Origin: Calothrix sp. NIES-2100
Lineage (GTDB): Bacteria; Cyanobacteriota; Cyanobacteriia; Cyanobacteriales; Nostocaceae
Direction: 5' to 3'
NCBI RefSeq assembly: GCF_002368195.1
Contig: NZ_AP018178.1
Coordinates: forward strand, 8,386,145 to 8,450,144
DNA: 64,000 nucleotides
Shown here: positions 34,093 to 44,036 of the stretch, one piece after another
Numbering within the stretch: the stretch's first letter is position 1
Layout: every line of letters begins with the position of its first letter
Made by a program: the position numbers and the translations under genes
Notes under the pieces: model-generated
What the model saw: only the letters and a program-made list of their open reading frames with translations
Database searches by the model: none
Told to the model about the DNA's origin: nothing

Positions 34093-34833
34093 TTACAAAT
34101 TATCCTGCAACCAAGCTATAGCATCTTCAATGTTACTTACTTGCTCCCCTGGGGGTGTAGGTGGACGTTTTACCATCACGACTTTTACACCTAGTTCTCG
34201 CGCCGCGATAATTTTGGCATAAGTGGCATCACCACCGCTATTTTTACTGACAATGGTATCGATTTTGTGCTGAATCAATATTTCTCGTTCATTATCTAAA
34301 GCAAAGGGGCCGCGATCGCACAATACCAAACCCTGCGGTATCAAGGTGTCAGGGCTAGGTGGATCAATTACTCGCATCAAAAACCAAATTGATTCTAACT
34401 CCGCAAAAGCACTGAGTTCTTGCCTCCCAACTGTTAAAAATACTCGCTGTGCTTGATTTGACAATGCTGTAGCGGCGGCGGCAATATCATCAACTTCAAT
34501 CCAGCGATCGCCATTCACCTTTTCCCAAGCAGGGCGATTGAACAGCAGGCGGGGGATAGCAACTTCCGCTGTAGCCGCCGCCGCATTGAAGGAAATTTGG
34601 CTAGCAAAAGGATGGGTAGCATCAATCACGAAATCGATACTCATCTCACGTAAGTAGCTAACCAATCCCGCCACACCACCAAATCCCCCAATGCGCACAT
34701 TACCAGCTGGGACTGAAGGTTGACGAGTACGACCGGCTAAAGATGCGATCGCCTCAATTCCTGGAATAGTAGCAACTCTAGCCGCTAGTTTGGCGGCATC
34801 TCCCGTTCCCCCCAAAATCAAAACGCGCTTCAT
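34093..34833 (-). CDS. cobK: Cobalt-precorrin-6A reductase
   Basis: 246 residues. Starts with a Rossmann-type MKRVLILGGTGDAAKLAARV and continues through IDATHPFASQISFNAAAA, a sequence diagnostic of CobK/CbiJ, then RVFLTVGRQELSAF and VSKNSGGDATYAKIIAAREL. The enzyme uses NAD(P)H to reduce precorrin-6A during corrin ring synthesis in the cytoplasm. No other cobalamin gene is adjacent except possibly the DUF1636 gene upstream, and no cobalamin riboswitch is apparent in the preceding spacer. Confidence 0.92.
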   Translation of the reverse strand: MKRVLILGGTGDAAKLAARVATIPGIEAIASLAGRTRQPSVPAGNVRIGGFGGVAGLVSYLREMSIDFVIDATHPFASQISFNAAAATAEVAIPRLLFNRPAWEKVNGDRWIEVDDIAAAATALSNQAQRVFLTVGRQELSAFAELESIWFLMRVIDPPSPDTLIPQGLVLCDRGPFALDNEREILIQHKIDTIVSKNSGGDATYAKIIAARELGVKVVMVKRPPTPPGEQVSNIEDAIAWLQDNL

Positions 34834-34982
34834 AGCAATTTTGGATTAAAAGTAGCCATCATGAAAAAACTTCTGCTTACCCTCCTCGCTTGCGGAGAGA
34901 AGTCCGAGCGGAGGCTTCCTCCGTACACCGAAGGGGTTGCCGAAGGCATCGGAACTTCGGGGGAGGGGTTAGGGGTGGGGTC

Positions 34983-35405
34983 TTATTTCAACTCAGGTAT
35001 CGGTGGAATTTTAGCTAAAACACCTTTCTTCAAAGCTTCTGGTCGTTCTGACCAAGGCAGTAAACCATCAGGCTTACTGTGGTATTGAGTAGCACAATCT
35101 AACACCGCAGATGCACTAGTATCACTAGCTAAATCACCAAACAAATATGTAATCTTACCCTGTGCGGCAAAAGCGACGACACAAGAACGGTTACAAGCAC
35201 TCATGCATTCTACTTGTTGAATAGGGAATTGATCTCGTAACTCCCAATTTTCTGAGAGATCTTGCAGTTGTTTAAGTAATTTTTCGCCGCCACTTTCACC
35301 TAAACGTTTCCCATCTTGCCAAACACTGGCACAGGTTTTGCAAACGAATAGAGTATGGGATGATACACCAAAGTTACTAGTTGGAGAGTTATTGACAGCA
35401 GTCAT
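34983..35405 (-). CDS. DUF1636 metal-binding protein
   Basis: 140 residues. Cysteines are arranged as VCKTCASVW and VECMSACNRSCVVAF, fitting a thioredoxin-like ferredoxin or metal-binding fold annotated as DUF1636. The family often lies near cobalamin or metal-homeostasis genes, in line with cobK downstream on the same strand (149 bp apart). A role in metal handling is inference. The spacer between the two carries small dispersed repeats around 34890-34970. Confidence 0.8.
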   Translation of the reverse strand: MTAVNNSPTSNFGVSSHTLFVCKTCASVWQDGKRLGESGGEKLLKQLQDLSENWELRDQFPIQQVECMSACNRSCVVAFAAQGKITYLFGDLASDTSASAVLDCATQYHSKPDGLLPWSERPEALKKGVLAKIPPIPELK

Positions 35406-35429
35406 TTGTACCTCGCAGGTGTGTGGAAA

Positions 35430-35540
35430 AAAATTTGGTGGGGCATAGGATGGGGGAAGGGGGACAAGGGAGATGAGGGAGTGTGGGCAGTGTGGGGAGT
35501 GTGGGGAGATGATGAAGACAAATGCCCAATGCCCAATGAC
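35430..35540. repeat. Simple GTGGGGA-type repeats
   Basis: Degenerate GTGTGGGGA and TGCCCAA heptamers upstream of the DUF1636 gene, resembling 21220-21300. Confidence 0.6.
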
Positions 35541-35661
35541 AACTGTCTTAGTTTGTGAAATAAAATTTAGTAATTTTCCGCAATTTTCACCAGGACGATC
35601 GTATATATCATTGTTTAATCTTTAACTAGACTACGACAAAGCTTGTATAGTATTTTTTCCT

Positions 35662-35841
35662 ATGGCTCCCAAACTTAAAAAGATTAGATTTCCACTGTGG
35701 CCTTATCTCAACCAGCCTTTGTTTAGCCGTGATAATAAATTGATATGGAATCCGCGTATTTTTGCTTCACTCTGGCGAATTAAACTTCTAGAACGGTGCT
35801 GGACGAAAGAATGTGATGCTAAGGGGCCTCAACAGCATTAG
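35662..35841 (+). CDS. Small basic hypothetical protein (59 residues)
   Basis: ATG at 35662 to TAG at 35841. The product MAPKLKKIRFPLWPYLNQPL continues with FSRDNKLIWNPRIFASLWRI and ends ECDAKGPQQH. It is rich in Trp, Arg and Lys and has normal amino-acid composition, unlike nearby chance frames. No clear ribosome site (TTTTTTCCT precedes it). It sits convergent to the symporter gene with 23 bp between the stops. No family recognised. Confidence 0.5.
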   Translation: MAPKLKKIRFPLWPYLNQPLFSRDNKLIWNPRIFASLWRIKLLERCWTKECDAKGPQQH

Positions 35842-35864
35842 ATGTCTATTATTAAGAGTGCAAA

Positions 35865-37160
35865 CTAAGCCTCGTCTAAAGTACGAGGTTTTTTACCATC
35901 TAGTAACGCACTGACTGTCATATCTCCCATAACATTAATTGCTGTCCGGCAGCGATCTAAAAACCAATCGACTGTGACTAACAAAGCAATATACTGTGTG
36001 GGCAAGCCAACTGAAGTAAATACTAAGGTCATCGTTACTAGTCCCGCATTGGGAATACCTGCTGCGCCTACAGAGGCAAAAATCGAGGTGAGGACGACAA
36101 TTAACTGTTGTCCTATATTTAAATGTTGTCCTAGGACTTGGGAAATATATAATGCAGACATCGCTTCATAAAGGGCTGTGCCATCGTTATTAAAGTTTGC
36201 CCCGACTAATGCGCCTAAAGAAGCTGAAGATTCTCTTAAACCGATTTTTGTTTGCAATATCTCAAAGGTAATCGGCATTGTGACTGTTGAGGAAGATGTG
36301 GAAAAAGCTGTCAGAAAGGCATCAGAACCACCAGCTAGAAATCTTAACGGGTTCACCCAAGAACCTAATTTTACCCTAGTCAGATAGTAGCAAGCTTGTA
36401 AGGCTAGGGCGACTAGCACCGCCACAATAAACGCCGCTAAGGATTGGAAGGGCGCAAAACCTTTTTCGGCAACTGTTTTAGCGACAATGCCAAAAACCGC
36501 TAAGGGGACTAAGGCGATTACCCAATTGAGGATGCGAATTACCGCCTCAAATAAAATGCCGATGACATCTTCAATTGGTTGGAATGCGGTTTTGCTTTGG
36601 GCGATTTGTTCTGATTTTAAGGCTCTGAGTACAATGCCAAAAGAAAGGGCGATCGCAATCAGTTGGATAACGTTATTATCTACTAGTGGCTTGAGGATGG
36701 CATCCGGTATAGCATCTTTTAATAAACTCCACGGATCGAGACTTTGAGTAGCTACCTCCGCGTCTGCTGGGGATACTGCTAAATTTCCCCAAGTACCTGG
36801 ACGCAAAACGTTGGCTACCAGCAAACCGATGACAATTGCGACGGTGGTGTTTGTTAATAGTAGTACTGCTAATCGTCTGCCAGCAGTACCAGGAATATTG
36901 GTAGTCATGAAGGTGTGCAGCACTGCTACCAAAATTAAGGGTGTCGCTAGGGCGCGGAGGGCTTTGAGTACCAATTCTGCCGGAATTGCTAAGTTGGTGA
37001 TGAAAGTGGCGTTTTCTGGGCTGGGATTTCCTGCACCAAGGGCTATTCCTAAACTGATAGCAAGCACTAAGGCGATCGCAATTTGTAATGTCAGAGGAAT
37101 ACGCAGCCACCAAGGAGGAGTTTTGGTTGTAAGCGTTGTAATGGTATCTGGTTCACTCAT
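35865..37160 (-). CDS. Dicarboxylate/amino acid:cation symporter (DAACS family)
   Basis: 431 residues, eight or more hydrophobic segments. Family hallmarks: the serine-rich hairpin AFSTSSSTVTMPITFEIL, the NFNNDGTALYEAMSALY segment equivalent to the NMDGT substrate-binding motif, and the terminal VDWFLDRCRTAINVMGD containing the conserved D...R.N pattern. GltP/DctA-type proteins take up glutamate, aspartate or C4-dicarboxylates with sodium or protons across the inner membrane. NMDGT is altered to NNDGT, so specificity may differ. Confidence 0.9.
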   Translation of the reverse strand: MSEPDTITTLTTKTPPWWLRIPLTLQIAIALVLAISLGIALGAGNPSPENATFITNLAIPAELVLKALRALATPLILVAVLHTFMTTNIPGTAGRRLAVLLLTNTTVAIVIGLLVANVLRPGTWGNLAVSPADAEVATQSLDPWSLLKDAIPDAILKPLVDNNVIQLIAIALSFGIVLRALKSEQIAQSKTAFQPIEDVIGILFEAVIRILNWVIALVPLAVFGIVAKTVAEKGFAPFQSLAAFIVAVLVALALQACYYLTRVKLGSWVNPLRFLAGGSDAFLTAFSTSSSTVTMPITFEILQTKIGLRESSASLGALVGANFNNDGTALYEAMSALYISQVLGQHLNIGQQLIVVLTSIFASVGAAGIPNAGLVTMTLVFTSVGLPTQYIALLVTVDWFLDRCRTAINVMGDMTVSALLDGKKPRTLDEA

Positions 37161-37335
37161 TGCTTAATGCGGGCTAATTGAACTGCTGTAATTATTTAAA
37201 CATCACTTGCGGAAGTGAAATTTCCGTAAACGGGTTAATGTAAGATCCCGTTGCTTTGTTTGCAAAATCCTGCTCAAAGGGGTATGTCAGCAAAATGCCC
37301 CAAGAGCTATCGTTGGTTTGTGGTTGGAGATTGAT

Positions 37336-39966
37336 ATGTCTTTTGTTCCTTTGCATATTCACAGTGATTACAGCTTGCTTGATGGGGCTAGTCAGCTACC
37401 AGAGTTGGTGGATCAGGCGATCGCCTTGGGGATGAAAGCGATCGCCCTCACCGATCATGGTGTGATGTACGGTGCGGTAGAACTGATCAAAATTTGCCGC
37501 AGTAAAAACATTAAGCCGATTCTTGGCAATGAAATGTATATCATTAATGGTGATATTGAAAAGCAAGAACGCCGCCCCCGTTATCATCAAGTCGTTTTAG
37601 CGAAAAATACAAAAGGTTACAAAAATCTAGTTAAATTAACTACTATTTCCCATTTAAAAGGTGTACAAGGAAAAGGTATTTTTTCTCGTCCTTGCATCAA
37701 TAAAGAATTATTAAAAGAATATCATGAAGGGTTGATAGTTACTAGTGCATGTTTGGGTGGAGAAATTCCCCAAGCAATTCTTAGCGGTAGACCAGATGCA
37801 GCGCGGAAAGTTGCTCAATGGTATAAAGATGTATTTGGCGATGACTATTATTTAGAAATTCAAGACCACGGTTCCCAGGAAGATAGAATTGTTAACGTTG
37901 AGATTATTAAAATTGCTCGTGAGTTAGGTATTAAATTTGTTGCCACTAATGATTCCCATTATATTTCTTGCTTTGATGTAGAAGCACATGACGCTTTGTT
38001 GTGTATTCAAACAGGGAAGCTAATTATTGAAGAAAATCGGATGCGTTATAGCGGCACAGAATATCTCAAATCTGCCGAAGAAATGAAGCTGCTATTTCGC
38101 GATCATTTACCCGATGATGTAATTGCCGAAGCTATAGCTACTACCGAAGAAGTAGCCGATAAAGTTGAGCCTTACCAAATTATGGGTGAGCCGCAAATTC
38201 CTACACCGCCGATTCCTTCAGGTCATACTGCTGATACTTATGCTGAAGAAGTTGCATGGCAAGGACTATTAGAAAGATTAAATCGCAAATCCCGTAATGA
38301 AGTCGATTCCACCTACAAAGAAAGGTTGGAATACGAACTCAAAATGATTCAACAAATGGGTTTTTCCAAATACTTTTTAGTTGTGTGGGATTACATCAAA
38401 TTTGCTAGAGATAATAATATTCCTGTGGGGCCTGGGCGTGGTTCAGCGGCGGGTTCATTAGTTGCCTATGCAATGCGCATTACTAACATTGATCCGGTGC
38501 ATCATGGGCTACTATTTGAGCGTTTCTTGAACCCAGAACGGAAATCCATGCCTGATATTGATACGGATTTCTGTATTGAACAGAGAGATAAAGTTATTGA
38601 ATATGTAACTGAAAAATATGGTGCTGATAAAGTTGCCCAAATTATTACCTTTAACCGTCTAACTTCCAAAGCAGTATTAAAAGATGTTGCCAGAGTATTA
38701 AATATTCCCTATGGGGAAGCCGATAAAATGGCAAAATTAATTCCGGTGGTGCGGGGTAAACCAACTAAGTTAAAGGTGATGATTTCTGATGACACCCCAG
38801 AACCAGAATTTAAAGCCAAATATGATAATGAACCCCATGTGCGCCATTGGCTTGATATGGCGATGCGAATTGAAGGAACTAATAAAACCTTTGGTGTTCA
38901 TGCAGCAGGTGTAGTGATTTCTGCTGATCCTCTGGATGAAATTGTCCCATTACAAAGAAATAATGATGGTTCCGTGATTACTCAATATTTCATGGAAGAC
39001 TTGGAATCAATGGGATTGTTGAAAATGGACTTTCTTGGTTTACGGAACCTAACTTTGATTCAAAAGACTTTAGATTTAATTGAAGAAACTAAAGGTTATC
39101 GTGTTGACCCTGATGAAATTACAGGTCAAGAAAGAAAAGCACAGAAGATATTAGCTAAAGGGGAACATACTACTCTACCAAAAGATGTTAAAAAGGCTTA
39201 TGAATTATTAGAAGCCGGAGAATTAGAAGGGGTATTTCAGTTAGAATCTTCGGGGATGAAGCAGATAGTCCGAGATTTAAAGCCATCTAATATCGAGGAT
39301 ATCTCTTCAATTTTAGCACTCTATCGACCAGGCCCATTAGATGCGGGGCTGATTCCGAAATTTATTAACCGCAAACATGGTCGAGAGGAAATTTCCTATG
39401 AAACTGAGATTTTAGAACCGATATTAAATGAAACCTATGGAATTATGGTCTATCAAGAGCAAATTATGAAAATTGCTCAAGATATGGCTGGATATTCTTT
39501 AGGACAAGCTGACTTACTGCGTCGGGCGATGGGGAAAAAGAAAGTTTCGGAGATGCAAAAGCAGCAGGAAAAGTTTATTGATGGTGCGACTAAAAATGGG
39601 GTGAAAAAGCAAGTAGCTGAACAGTTATTTGCGGATATGTTGAAGTTCGCCGAATATTGCTTGAGCTATGATACAGAAGTTTTGACAGTAGAATACGGCT
39701 TGATTCCGATTGGTGAAATTGTTGAGAAACAGTTGGAATGCAGAGTATATAGTATTGATGAACATGGTAATGTTTATACCCAACCTGTAGCACAGTGGCA
39801 TAATCGCGGTCAACAAGAAGTATTTGAGTATTGTTTAGAAGATGGTTCGATAATTCGGGCGACAAAAGACCATAAATTTATGACTACAGATGGGGAAATG
39901 TTACCCATTGACGAAATTTTTGAACGCGGGTTAGATTTGCTACAGGTTCCGCGATTACCAATATAA
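37336..39966 (+). CDS. dnaE: DNA polymerase III alpha subunit, N-terminal half with split-intein N-domain
   Basis: 876 residues from ATG 37336 (GGAGA upstream). Residues 1-774 are the N-extein: PHP domain ([14 protein letters not shown]), then the polymerase active-site region with [16 protein letters not shown] and MPDIDTDFC. Residue 775 is Cys1 of the intein (39658): [13 protein letters not shown]. The 102-residue intein half keeps the block B motif RATKDHKFM and closely resembles the Nostoc punctiforme DnaE-N intein, with the same length. The other half (Int-C plus DnaE C-extein) must be encoded elsewhere; the two proteins splice in trans to make the replicative polymerase. Confidence 0.95.
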   Translation: MSFVPLHIHSDYSLLDGASQLPELVDQAIALGMKAIALTDHGVMYGAVELIKICRSKNIKPILGNEMYIINGDIEKQERRPRYHQVVLAKNTKGYKNLVKLTTISHLKGVQGKGIFSRPCINKELLKEYHEGLIVTSACLGGEIPQAILSGRPDAARKVAQWYKDVFGDDYYLEIQDHGSQEDRIVNVEIIKIARELGIKFVATNDSHYISCFDVEAHDALLCIQTGKLIIEENRMRYSGTEYLKSAEEMKLLFRDHLPDDVIAEAIATTEEVADKVEPYQIMGEPQIPTPPIPSGHTADTYAEEVAWQGLLERLNRKSRNEVDSTYKERLEYELKMIQQMGFSKYFLVVWDYIKFARDNNIPVGPGRGSAAGSLVAYAMRITNIDPVHHGLLFERFLNPERKSMPDIDTDFCIEQRDKVIEYVTEKYGADKVAQIITFNRLTSKAVLKDVARVLNIPYGEADKMAKLIPVVRGKPTKLKVMISDDTPEPEFKAKYDNEPHVRHWLDMAMRIEGTNKTFGVHAAGVVISADPLDEIVPLQRNNDGSVITQYFMEDLESMGLLKMDFLGLRNLTLIQKTLDLIEETKGYRVDPDEITGQERKAQKILAKGEHTTLPKDVKKAYELLEAGELEGVFQLESSGMKQIVRDLKPSNIEDISSILALYRPGPLDAGLIPKFINRKHGREEISYETEILEPILNETYGIMVYQEQIMKIAQDMAGYSLGQADLLRRAMGKKKVSEMQKQQEKFIDGATKNGVKKQVAEQLFADMLKFAEYCLSYDTEVLTVEYGLIPIGEIVEKQLECRVYSIDEHGNVYTQPVAQWHNRGQQEVFEYCLEDGSIIRATKDHKFMTTDGEMLPIDEIFERGLDLLQVPRLPI
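39658..39963 (+). other. Split intein N-fragment coding segment (DnaE Int-N)
   Basis: 102 codons from Cys1 to the last residue before the stop. Conserved: [53 protein letters not shown]. Differences from the Npu protein include [20 protein letters not shown] and the tail [11 protein letters not shown]. Confidence 0.93.
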
Positions 39967-40131
39967 GAACTAATACCAATGATTAATATTGGATGCTCAA
40001 AGTAAGAAAATGAGCGTTCTCATTTTCTTACTTTAGTTGCTACAAGCGAGGTATATCAATAATTTTGGGAGCCATTGTTGCACATCTCTATTGCTCGGTT
40101 GTGGTTTTTCTTACTTGCAAATACAGGTTTT

Positions 40132-40488
40132 TTAAACTATTGTTTCCTCCCTGCTGTCTTGGACAATTTTAATTGATGGGTGCAGTCTAATCCAAAGTTT
40201 TTGCTGTTCTGACAAGATAATCTCAAGCATTTCATCATCTTTTTCTTTAAGAACTCGTATATCTTTAACTCCTGTGGCGGCAAATTCATATAAACTATGC
40301 CCTTGGTACTTCAAAATAATTTGAATATCTTTATAGGCTGGATGAATTGCAAATGACAAAGCTAATTCTCCGTCTTCTACTAAATAAACTGAGTCATCAT
40401 ATACCCAAGGAATAGAAGGATCGGCTCTTTGAGGCTCTACCTCAAAAAATGATAAAAGTTCCCAATCTTCGGCGCTAATATATCTCAT
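40132..40488 (-). CDS. Hypothetical protein (118 residues)
   Basis: Acidic, soluble, no membrane segment or signal peptide (MRYISAEDWELLSFFEVEPQ start). Alternating hydrophobic strands (VYLVEDGELALSFAIHP, IQIILKYQGHSLYEF, MLEIILSEQQKLWIRLHP) suggest a small beta-rich fold. No named family recognised. It lies convergent to dnaE-N. Confidence 0.7.
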   Translation of the reverse strand: MRYISAEDWELLSFFEVEPQRADPSIPWVYDDSVYLVEDGELALSFAIHPAYKDIQIILKYQGHSLYEFAATGVKDIRVLKEKDDEMLEIILSEQQKLWIRLHPSIKIVQDSREETIV

Positions 40489-40822
40489 ACAATGCTCAAT
40501 CTATTCCGGGAACGTTTGTATATAATAATCTCCAATTTTACGTTACCCCTTACTAGCAGCTTCAAGCCAAAGCTTTTTCCATCTACCAGCCATTATCGCG
40601 CAAGGAAGTTGCTCATCATTGGCTGCTGAAACTACTATAAATAAAGCTTTGCAGCAAGGGAATCAAATTTTTCTTAATTAATTTTCTTACTTGCACCCAA
40701 TTTTAGAGAATTGGTATGAAGTCTTGACTACGAAAGTTTTATGTCGTTTTGCTGATTCTCAGGTAACTGAAGAGTATAAATGATAGTAAGTAGTTAATTA
40801 TACTCTTACTGGAGGATTTGTG
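40489..40822. other. Upstream region of the TPR-CHAT gene
   Basis: 334 bp. Contains an inverted repeat AAGAGTATA...TATACTCTT (40770-40778 with 40799-40807) ending four bases before the GGAGG ribosome site (40811-40815), a possible operator or translation-control hairpin. The left part has no gene. Confidence 0.55.
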
Positions 40823-43810
40823 ATGGGCGATCGCTTAAAATACTTCTCATCTTTAGCTGTTATACTTCCCCTGCTGTGCTTATCTCCCTTTGTCCCTGTC
40901 ATACCCTCTCCCCTGACAGCGCAAGCACAAACGCCTCAAGACCGTAAAGCTGAGGCTACAAGGCTTTATAACATAGGTTTAGAACAATTCGATCAAGGGC
41001 AGTATCCTGAAGCTTTAAAGTCTTATGAACAAGCTTTAGCAATTATTCGGGAAATTAAATATCGTCAGGGTGAAGCGGTAATTTTGAATGAGATGAGTGC
41101 TGTTTACCGCAAATTAGCACAGTATCCCAAAGCTATAGAAATTTTAGAACAAGCTTTAGTCATTGTCAAAGAAACAGGCGATCGCGCTGGTGAAGGGGCG
41201 ATGATTAACAATATTGGGTTGATTTACCGCTTTGTAGGCGAGTATACCAAAGCCTTGGATTACTTTGAGCGATCGCTAGCTATTACTCAGGAAGTAGGTA
41301 ACAAAGCACAGGAAGGCTCAATACTCAGCAATATGGCCTCAGTCTACAATAGCTTGGGACAGTATGATAAGGCTTTAAAGTTATTTCAGCAAGCTTTAGC
41401 TATTCACAAGGAAGTTGGTAATCAAGCTTCTCAAGCAGTAGTTTTTAATGATATGGGCACAACTTACCTTAACTTAGGCGAGTATACCAAAGCGTTGGAC
41501 TTTTATCAGCAAGCTTTAGCGATTGACCGAGAACTTGGTCATAAAAGTGAGCAAGGAATAGATCTTAACAATATTGGCTTAGTTTATCAATACTGGGGGC
41601 AGTATCCCCAAGCCTTGGAATTTTATCAGCAAGCTTTAGCCATTAGTCAAAAAATTGGTGCGAAAGCGCAGCAAGGAACCACTCTCAATAATATGGGATT
41701 AATTTATGACAAATTAGCAGAGTATGGCAAAGCGTTGGAGTTTTATCAACAAGCCTTAGCCATTCGTCAACAAATTGGTGATAAAGCTGGCGAAGGGGTA
41801 ACTCTTAACAATATTGGCGCTGTTTATCAAAACTTAGGACAATATGCTAAATCATTAGATTTCCTTCAGCAATCTTTAGCGATTAGTAAACAAATCGGTG
41901 ACAAAGCTAGGGAAGGGGGAAATATTGCTAATATTGGGGAAATTTATCGCAACTTAGGACAATATCCCCAAGCGCTGCAATATTTTCAGCAAGCTTTAGC
42001 TATCCATCAGCAAATTGGTGACAAAGCTAGAGAAGGAACAACTCGTAATAATATTGGCGAAGCTTACCGGGAATTAAAAGAATATGAAAAAGCCAAGACT
42101 TACTTTCAGGAAGCTTTAGTCTTGCGTAAACAAATCGGTGACAAAGAAGGGGAAGGCCAGACTCTTAACAATATTGGAGAACTTCACCGCAATTTAGAAA
42201 AGTATGATATCGCCTTGAATTACTTTCAGCAATCTTTAGTTATTAATCAACAACTTGGTGACAAAGCTGCGGAAGCTGGAAATGTCAATAATATTGGCGA
42301 AGTTTACCGTAACTTAGGACAATATGTTAAAGCCTTAGAATACTTTCAGCAAGCTTTAGGTATTGTTCGCAAAATTGGTGACAAGGTAGGAGAAGGAAAA
42401 ACTCTCAACAATATTGGCTTAATCTACATTCAAGCCAGTCAGTATCCTCAAGCTGAAAAAACTCTCTTTGCTGCTGTCAAAATTTGGGAATCTCTCCGCC
42501 CTGGATTGACTGATACTCAAAAAATCTCCTTCTTTGAAAGTCAATCTATCACGTATCGCTCCCTTATACAATCTCTGATTGCCCAGAATAAAATTAATTC
42601 TGCCCTAGAAGTTTCCGATCGCGCAAGAGCCAGGGCTTTTGTTGAGTTGTTAGCCTCAAAGCAATTAGAGAAGCCAAATGCGCAAATCAATGTTAAACCT
42701 TTAAACCTGCAACAAATTCAAAACCTTGCCAAACAGGAAAATGCTACTCTCGTTCAATACTCAACTTTGGAGGATAAATTACTTTTTATTTGGGTAGTAA
42801 AGCCTACAGGCGAAATTAAATTTGAGCAAATTAATCTGCAAAAATCTCTGAATTATACCCTAAAAAGTTTGGTGATTAAAGGTCGCAGAGCGATAGGTGT
42901 AAGAGGAAGAAGTATCTATGGGGAAGCTAGATCTGAGAATAACGAAAATCCCGGTGAAAAACAATCACAGTTAAAGAAACTCTATGAAATCCTAATTAAA
43001 CCAATCGCTGAATATTTACCCACAAATCCTCAGTCCCGTGTCATCTTCATTCCTCAAGAATCGCTGTTTCTTGTACCATTCCCCGCACTACAAGACGATC
43101 AAGGTAAATATTTAATCGATAAACATACTATCCTAACTGTACCTGCAATTCAAGTTTTGGACTTAACTCGCAAGCAGAAACAAAACTTGAACCAGTCTGC
43201 AAAAGATGTGTTGATAGTTGGTAATCCTACCATGCCCAAGCTTCCTATTACCAATGAGCAATTAGAACCTCTACCAGGTGCGGAACAAGAAGCAATTCAA
43301 ATTGCCAATTTATTCCAGACACAAGCAATTACAGGTAAAAAAGCTACCGAAACAGCGATGGTACAGAAGATGAAGCACGCCCAGATTGTTCACTTTGCAA
43401 CCCACGGCTTACTAGATGATTTTAAAGGATTGGGTGTACCAGGTGCGATCGCTCTGGCTCCTAGTGGCAAAGACGACGGTTTGCTAACATCCGGCGAAAT
43501 TCTCGACATGAAACTCAATGCCGAACTAGTTGTACTTAGTGCTTGTAACACCGGAGGTGGTAATATTACAGACGATGGCGTGATTGGCTTATCACGCTCT
43601 TTAATTACTGCCGGAGTCCCTAGTGTGATTGTCTCGCTTTGGTCTGTATCTGATGAATCTACTGCATTTTTGATGAGTGAGTTTTATCGCCATCTCCAAC
43701 ATAATTCTGATAAAGCAGTAGCATTACGACAAGCAATGCTAACTACCAGACAAAAGTATAGCAACCCTCTTGACTGGGCTGCATTTACTCTCATCGGTGA
43801 AGCCGAGTGA
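40823..43810 (+). CDS. Secreted TPR-CHAT domain protein
   Basis: 995 residues from ATG 40823 (GGAGG 8 bases before). A signal peptide (LAVILPLLCLSPFVPVIPSP, cleavage near AQAQ) leads into about 12 TPR units of 40 residues (about 50-540, consensus Y-x-K-A-L-x-F-Y-Q-Q-A-L-A-I). A CHAT peptidase-like domain closes the protein: His861 in HFATHG and Cys908 in VVLSACNTGGG form the caspase-type dyad. CHAT proteins include separase relatives and Craspase; many cyanobacterial TPR-CHAT proteins have unknown substrates. The signal peptide would place this one outside the cytoplasm. The DNA of the TPR region is itself a 120-bp tandem repeat. Confidence 0.9.
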   Translation: MGDRLKYFSSLAVILPLLCLSPFVPVIPSPLTAQAQTPQDRKAEATRLYNIGLEQFDQGQYPEALKSYEQALAIIREIKYRQGEAVILNEMSAVYRKLAQYPKAIEILEQALVIVKETGDRAGEGAMINNIGLIYRFVGEYTKALDYFERSLAITQEVGNKAQEGSILSNMASVYNSLGQYDKALKLFQQALAIHKEVGNQASQAVVFNDMGTTYLNLGEYTKALDFYQQALAIDRELGHKSEQGIDLNNIGLVYQYWGQYPQALEFYQQALAISQKIGAKAQQGTTLNNMGLIYDKLAEYGKALEFYQQALAIRQQIGDKAGEGVTLNNIGAVYQNLGQYAKSLDFLQQSLAISKQIGDKAREGGNIANIGEIYRNLGQYPQALQYFQQALAIHQQIGDKAREGTTRNNIGEAYRELKEYEKAKTYFQEALVLRKQIGDKEGEGQTLNNIGELHRNLEKYDIALNYFQQSLVINQQLGDKAAEAGNVNNIGEVYRNLGQYVKALEYFQQALGIVRKIGDKVGEGKTLNNIGLIYIQASQYPQAEKTLFAAVKIWESLRPGLTDTQKISFFESQSITYRSLIQSLIAQNKINSALEVSDRARARAFVELLASKQLEKPNAQINVKPLNLQQIQNLAKQENATLVQYSTLEDKLLFIWVVKPTGEIKFEQINLQKSLNYTLKSLVIKGRRAIGVRGRSIYGEARSENNENPGEKQSQLKKLYEILIKPIAEYLPTNPQSRVIFIPQESLFLVPFPALQDDQGKYLIDKHTILTVPAIQVLDLTRKQKQNLNQSAKDVLIVGNPTMPKLPITNEQLEPLPGAEQEAIQIANLFQTQAITGKKATETAMVQKMKHAQIVHFATHGLLDDFKGLGVPGAIALAPSGKDDGLLTSGEILDMKLNAELVVLSACNTGGGNITDDGVIGLSRSLITAGVPSVIVSLWSVSDESTAFLMSEFYRHLQHNSDKAVALRQAMLTTRQKYSNPLDWAAFTLIGEAE

Positions 43811-43917
43811 ACATACAATACAGCTCTAATTATATATTAAGATTTATCAACGTATTTACAATTGTTATACTTTTAAGTAAGGCGCGATTCAAGTGAAATA
43901 TGTAAAGTTTTGTAGAA

Positions 43918-43967
43918 GAGAAAGGGGAAAAGTTAAAGGGTAAAGGTTTTTCACTTTTCCCTTCTTA
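43918..43967 (+). terminator. Probable terminator after the TPR-CHAT gene
   Basis: GAAAGGGGAAAAGT and CACTTTTCCCTTCTT form a stem around a 20-base loop, about 110 bp after the stop; only a weak T-rich tail. Confidence 0.5.
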
Positions 43968-44036
43968 ATATAGTTATGTTTATTTCCGTTTATTTATATG
44001 TAAAACTATAATTACTAAATCTCTGAGAAAAATATC

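Noticed and set aside
34834..34982. Cobalamin riboswitch upstream of cobK
   Set aside because: Only small dispersed repeats are seen; no recognisable B12-box sequence.
34861..35088. 75-residue plus-strand ORF
   Set aside because: Consists of a dispersed-repeat spacer and the antisense of the DUF1636 gene.
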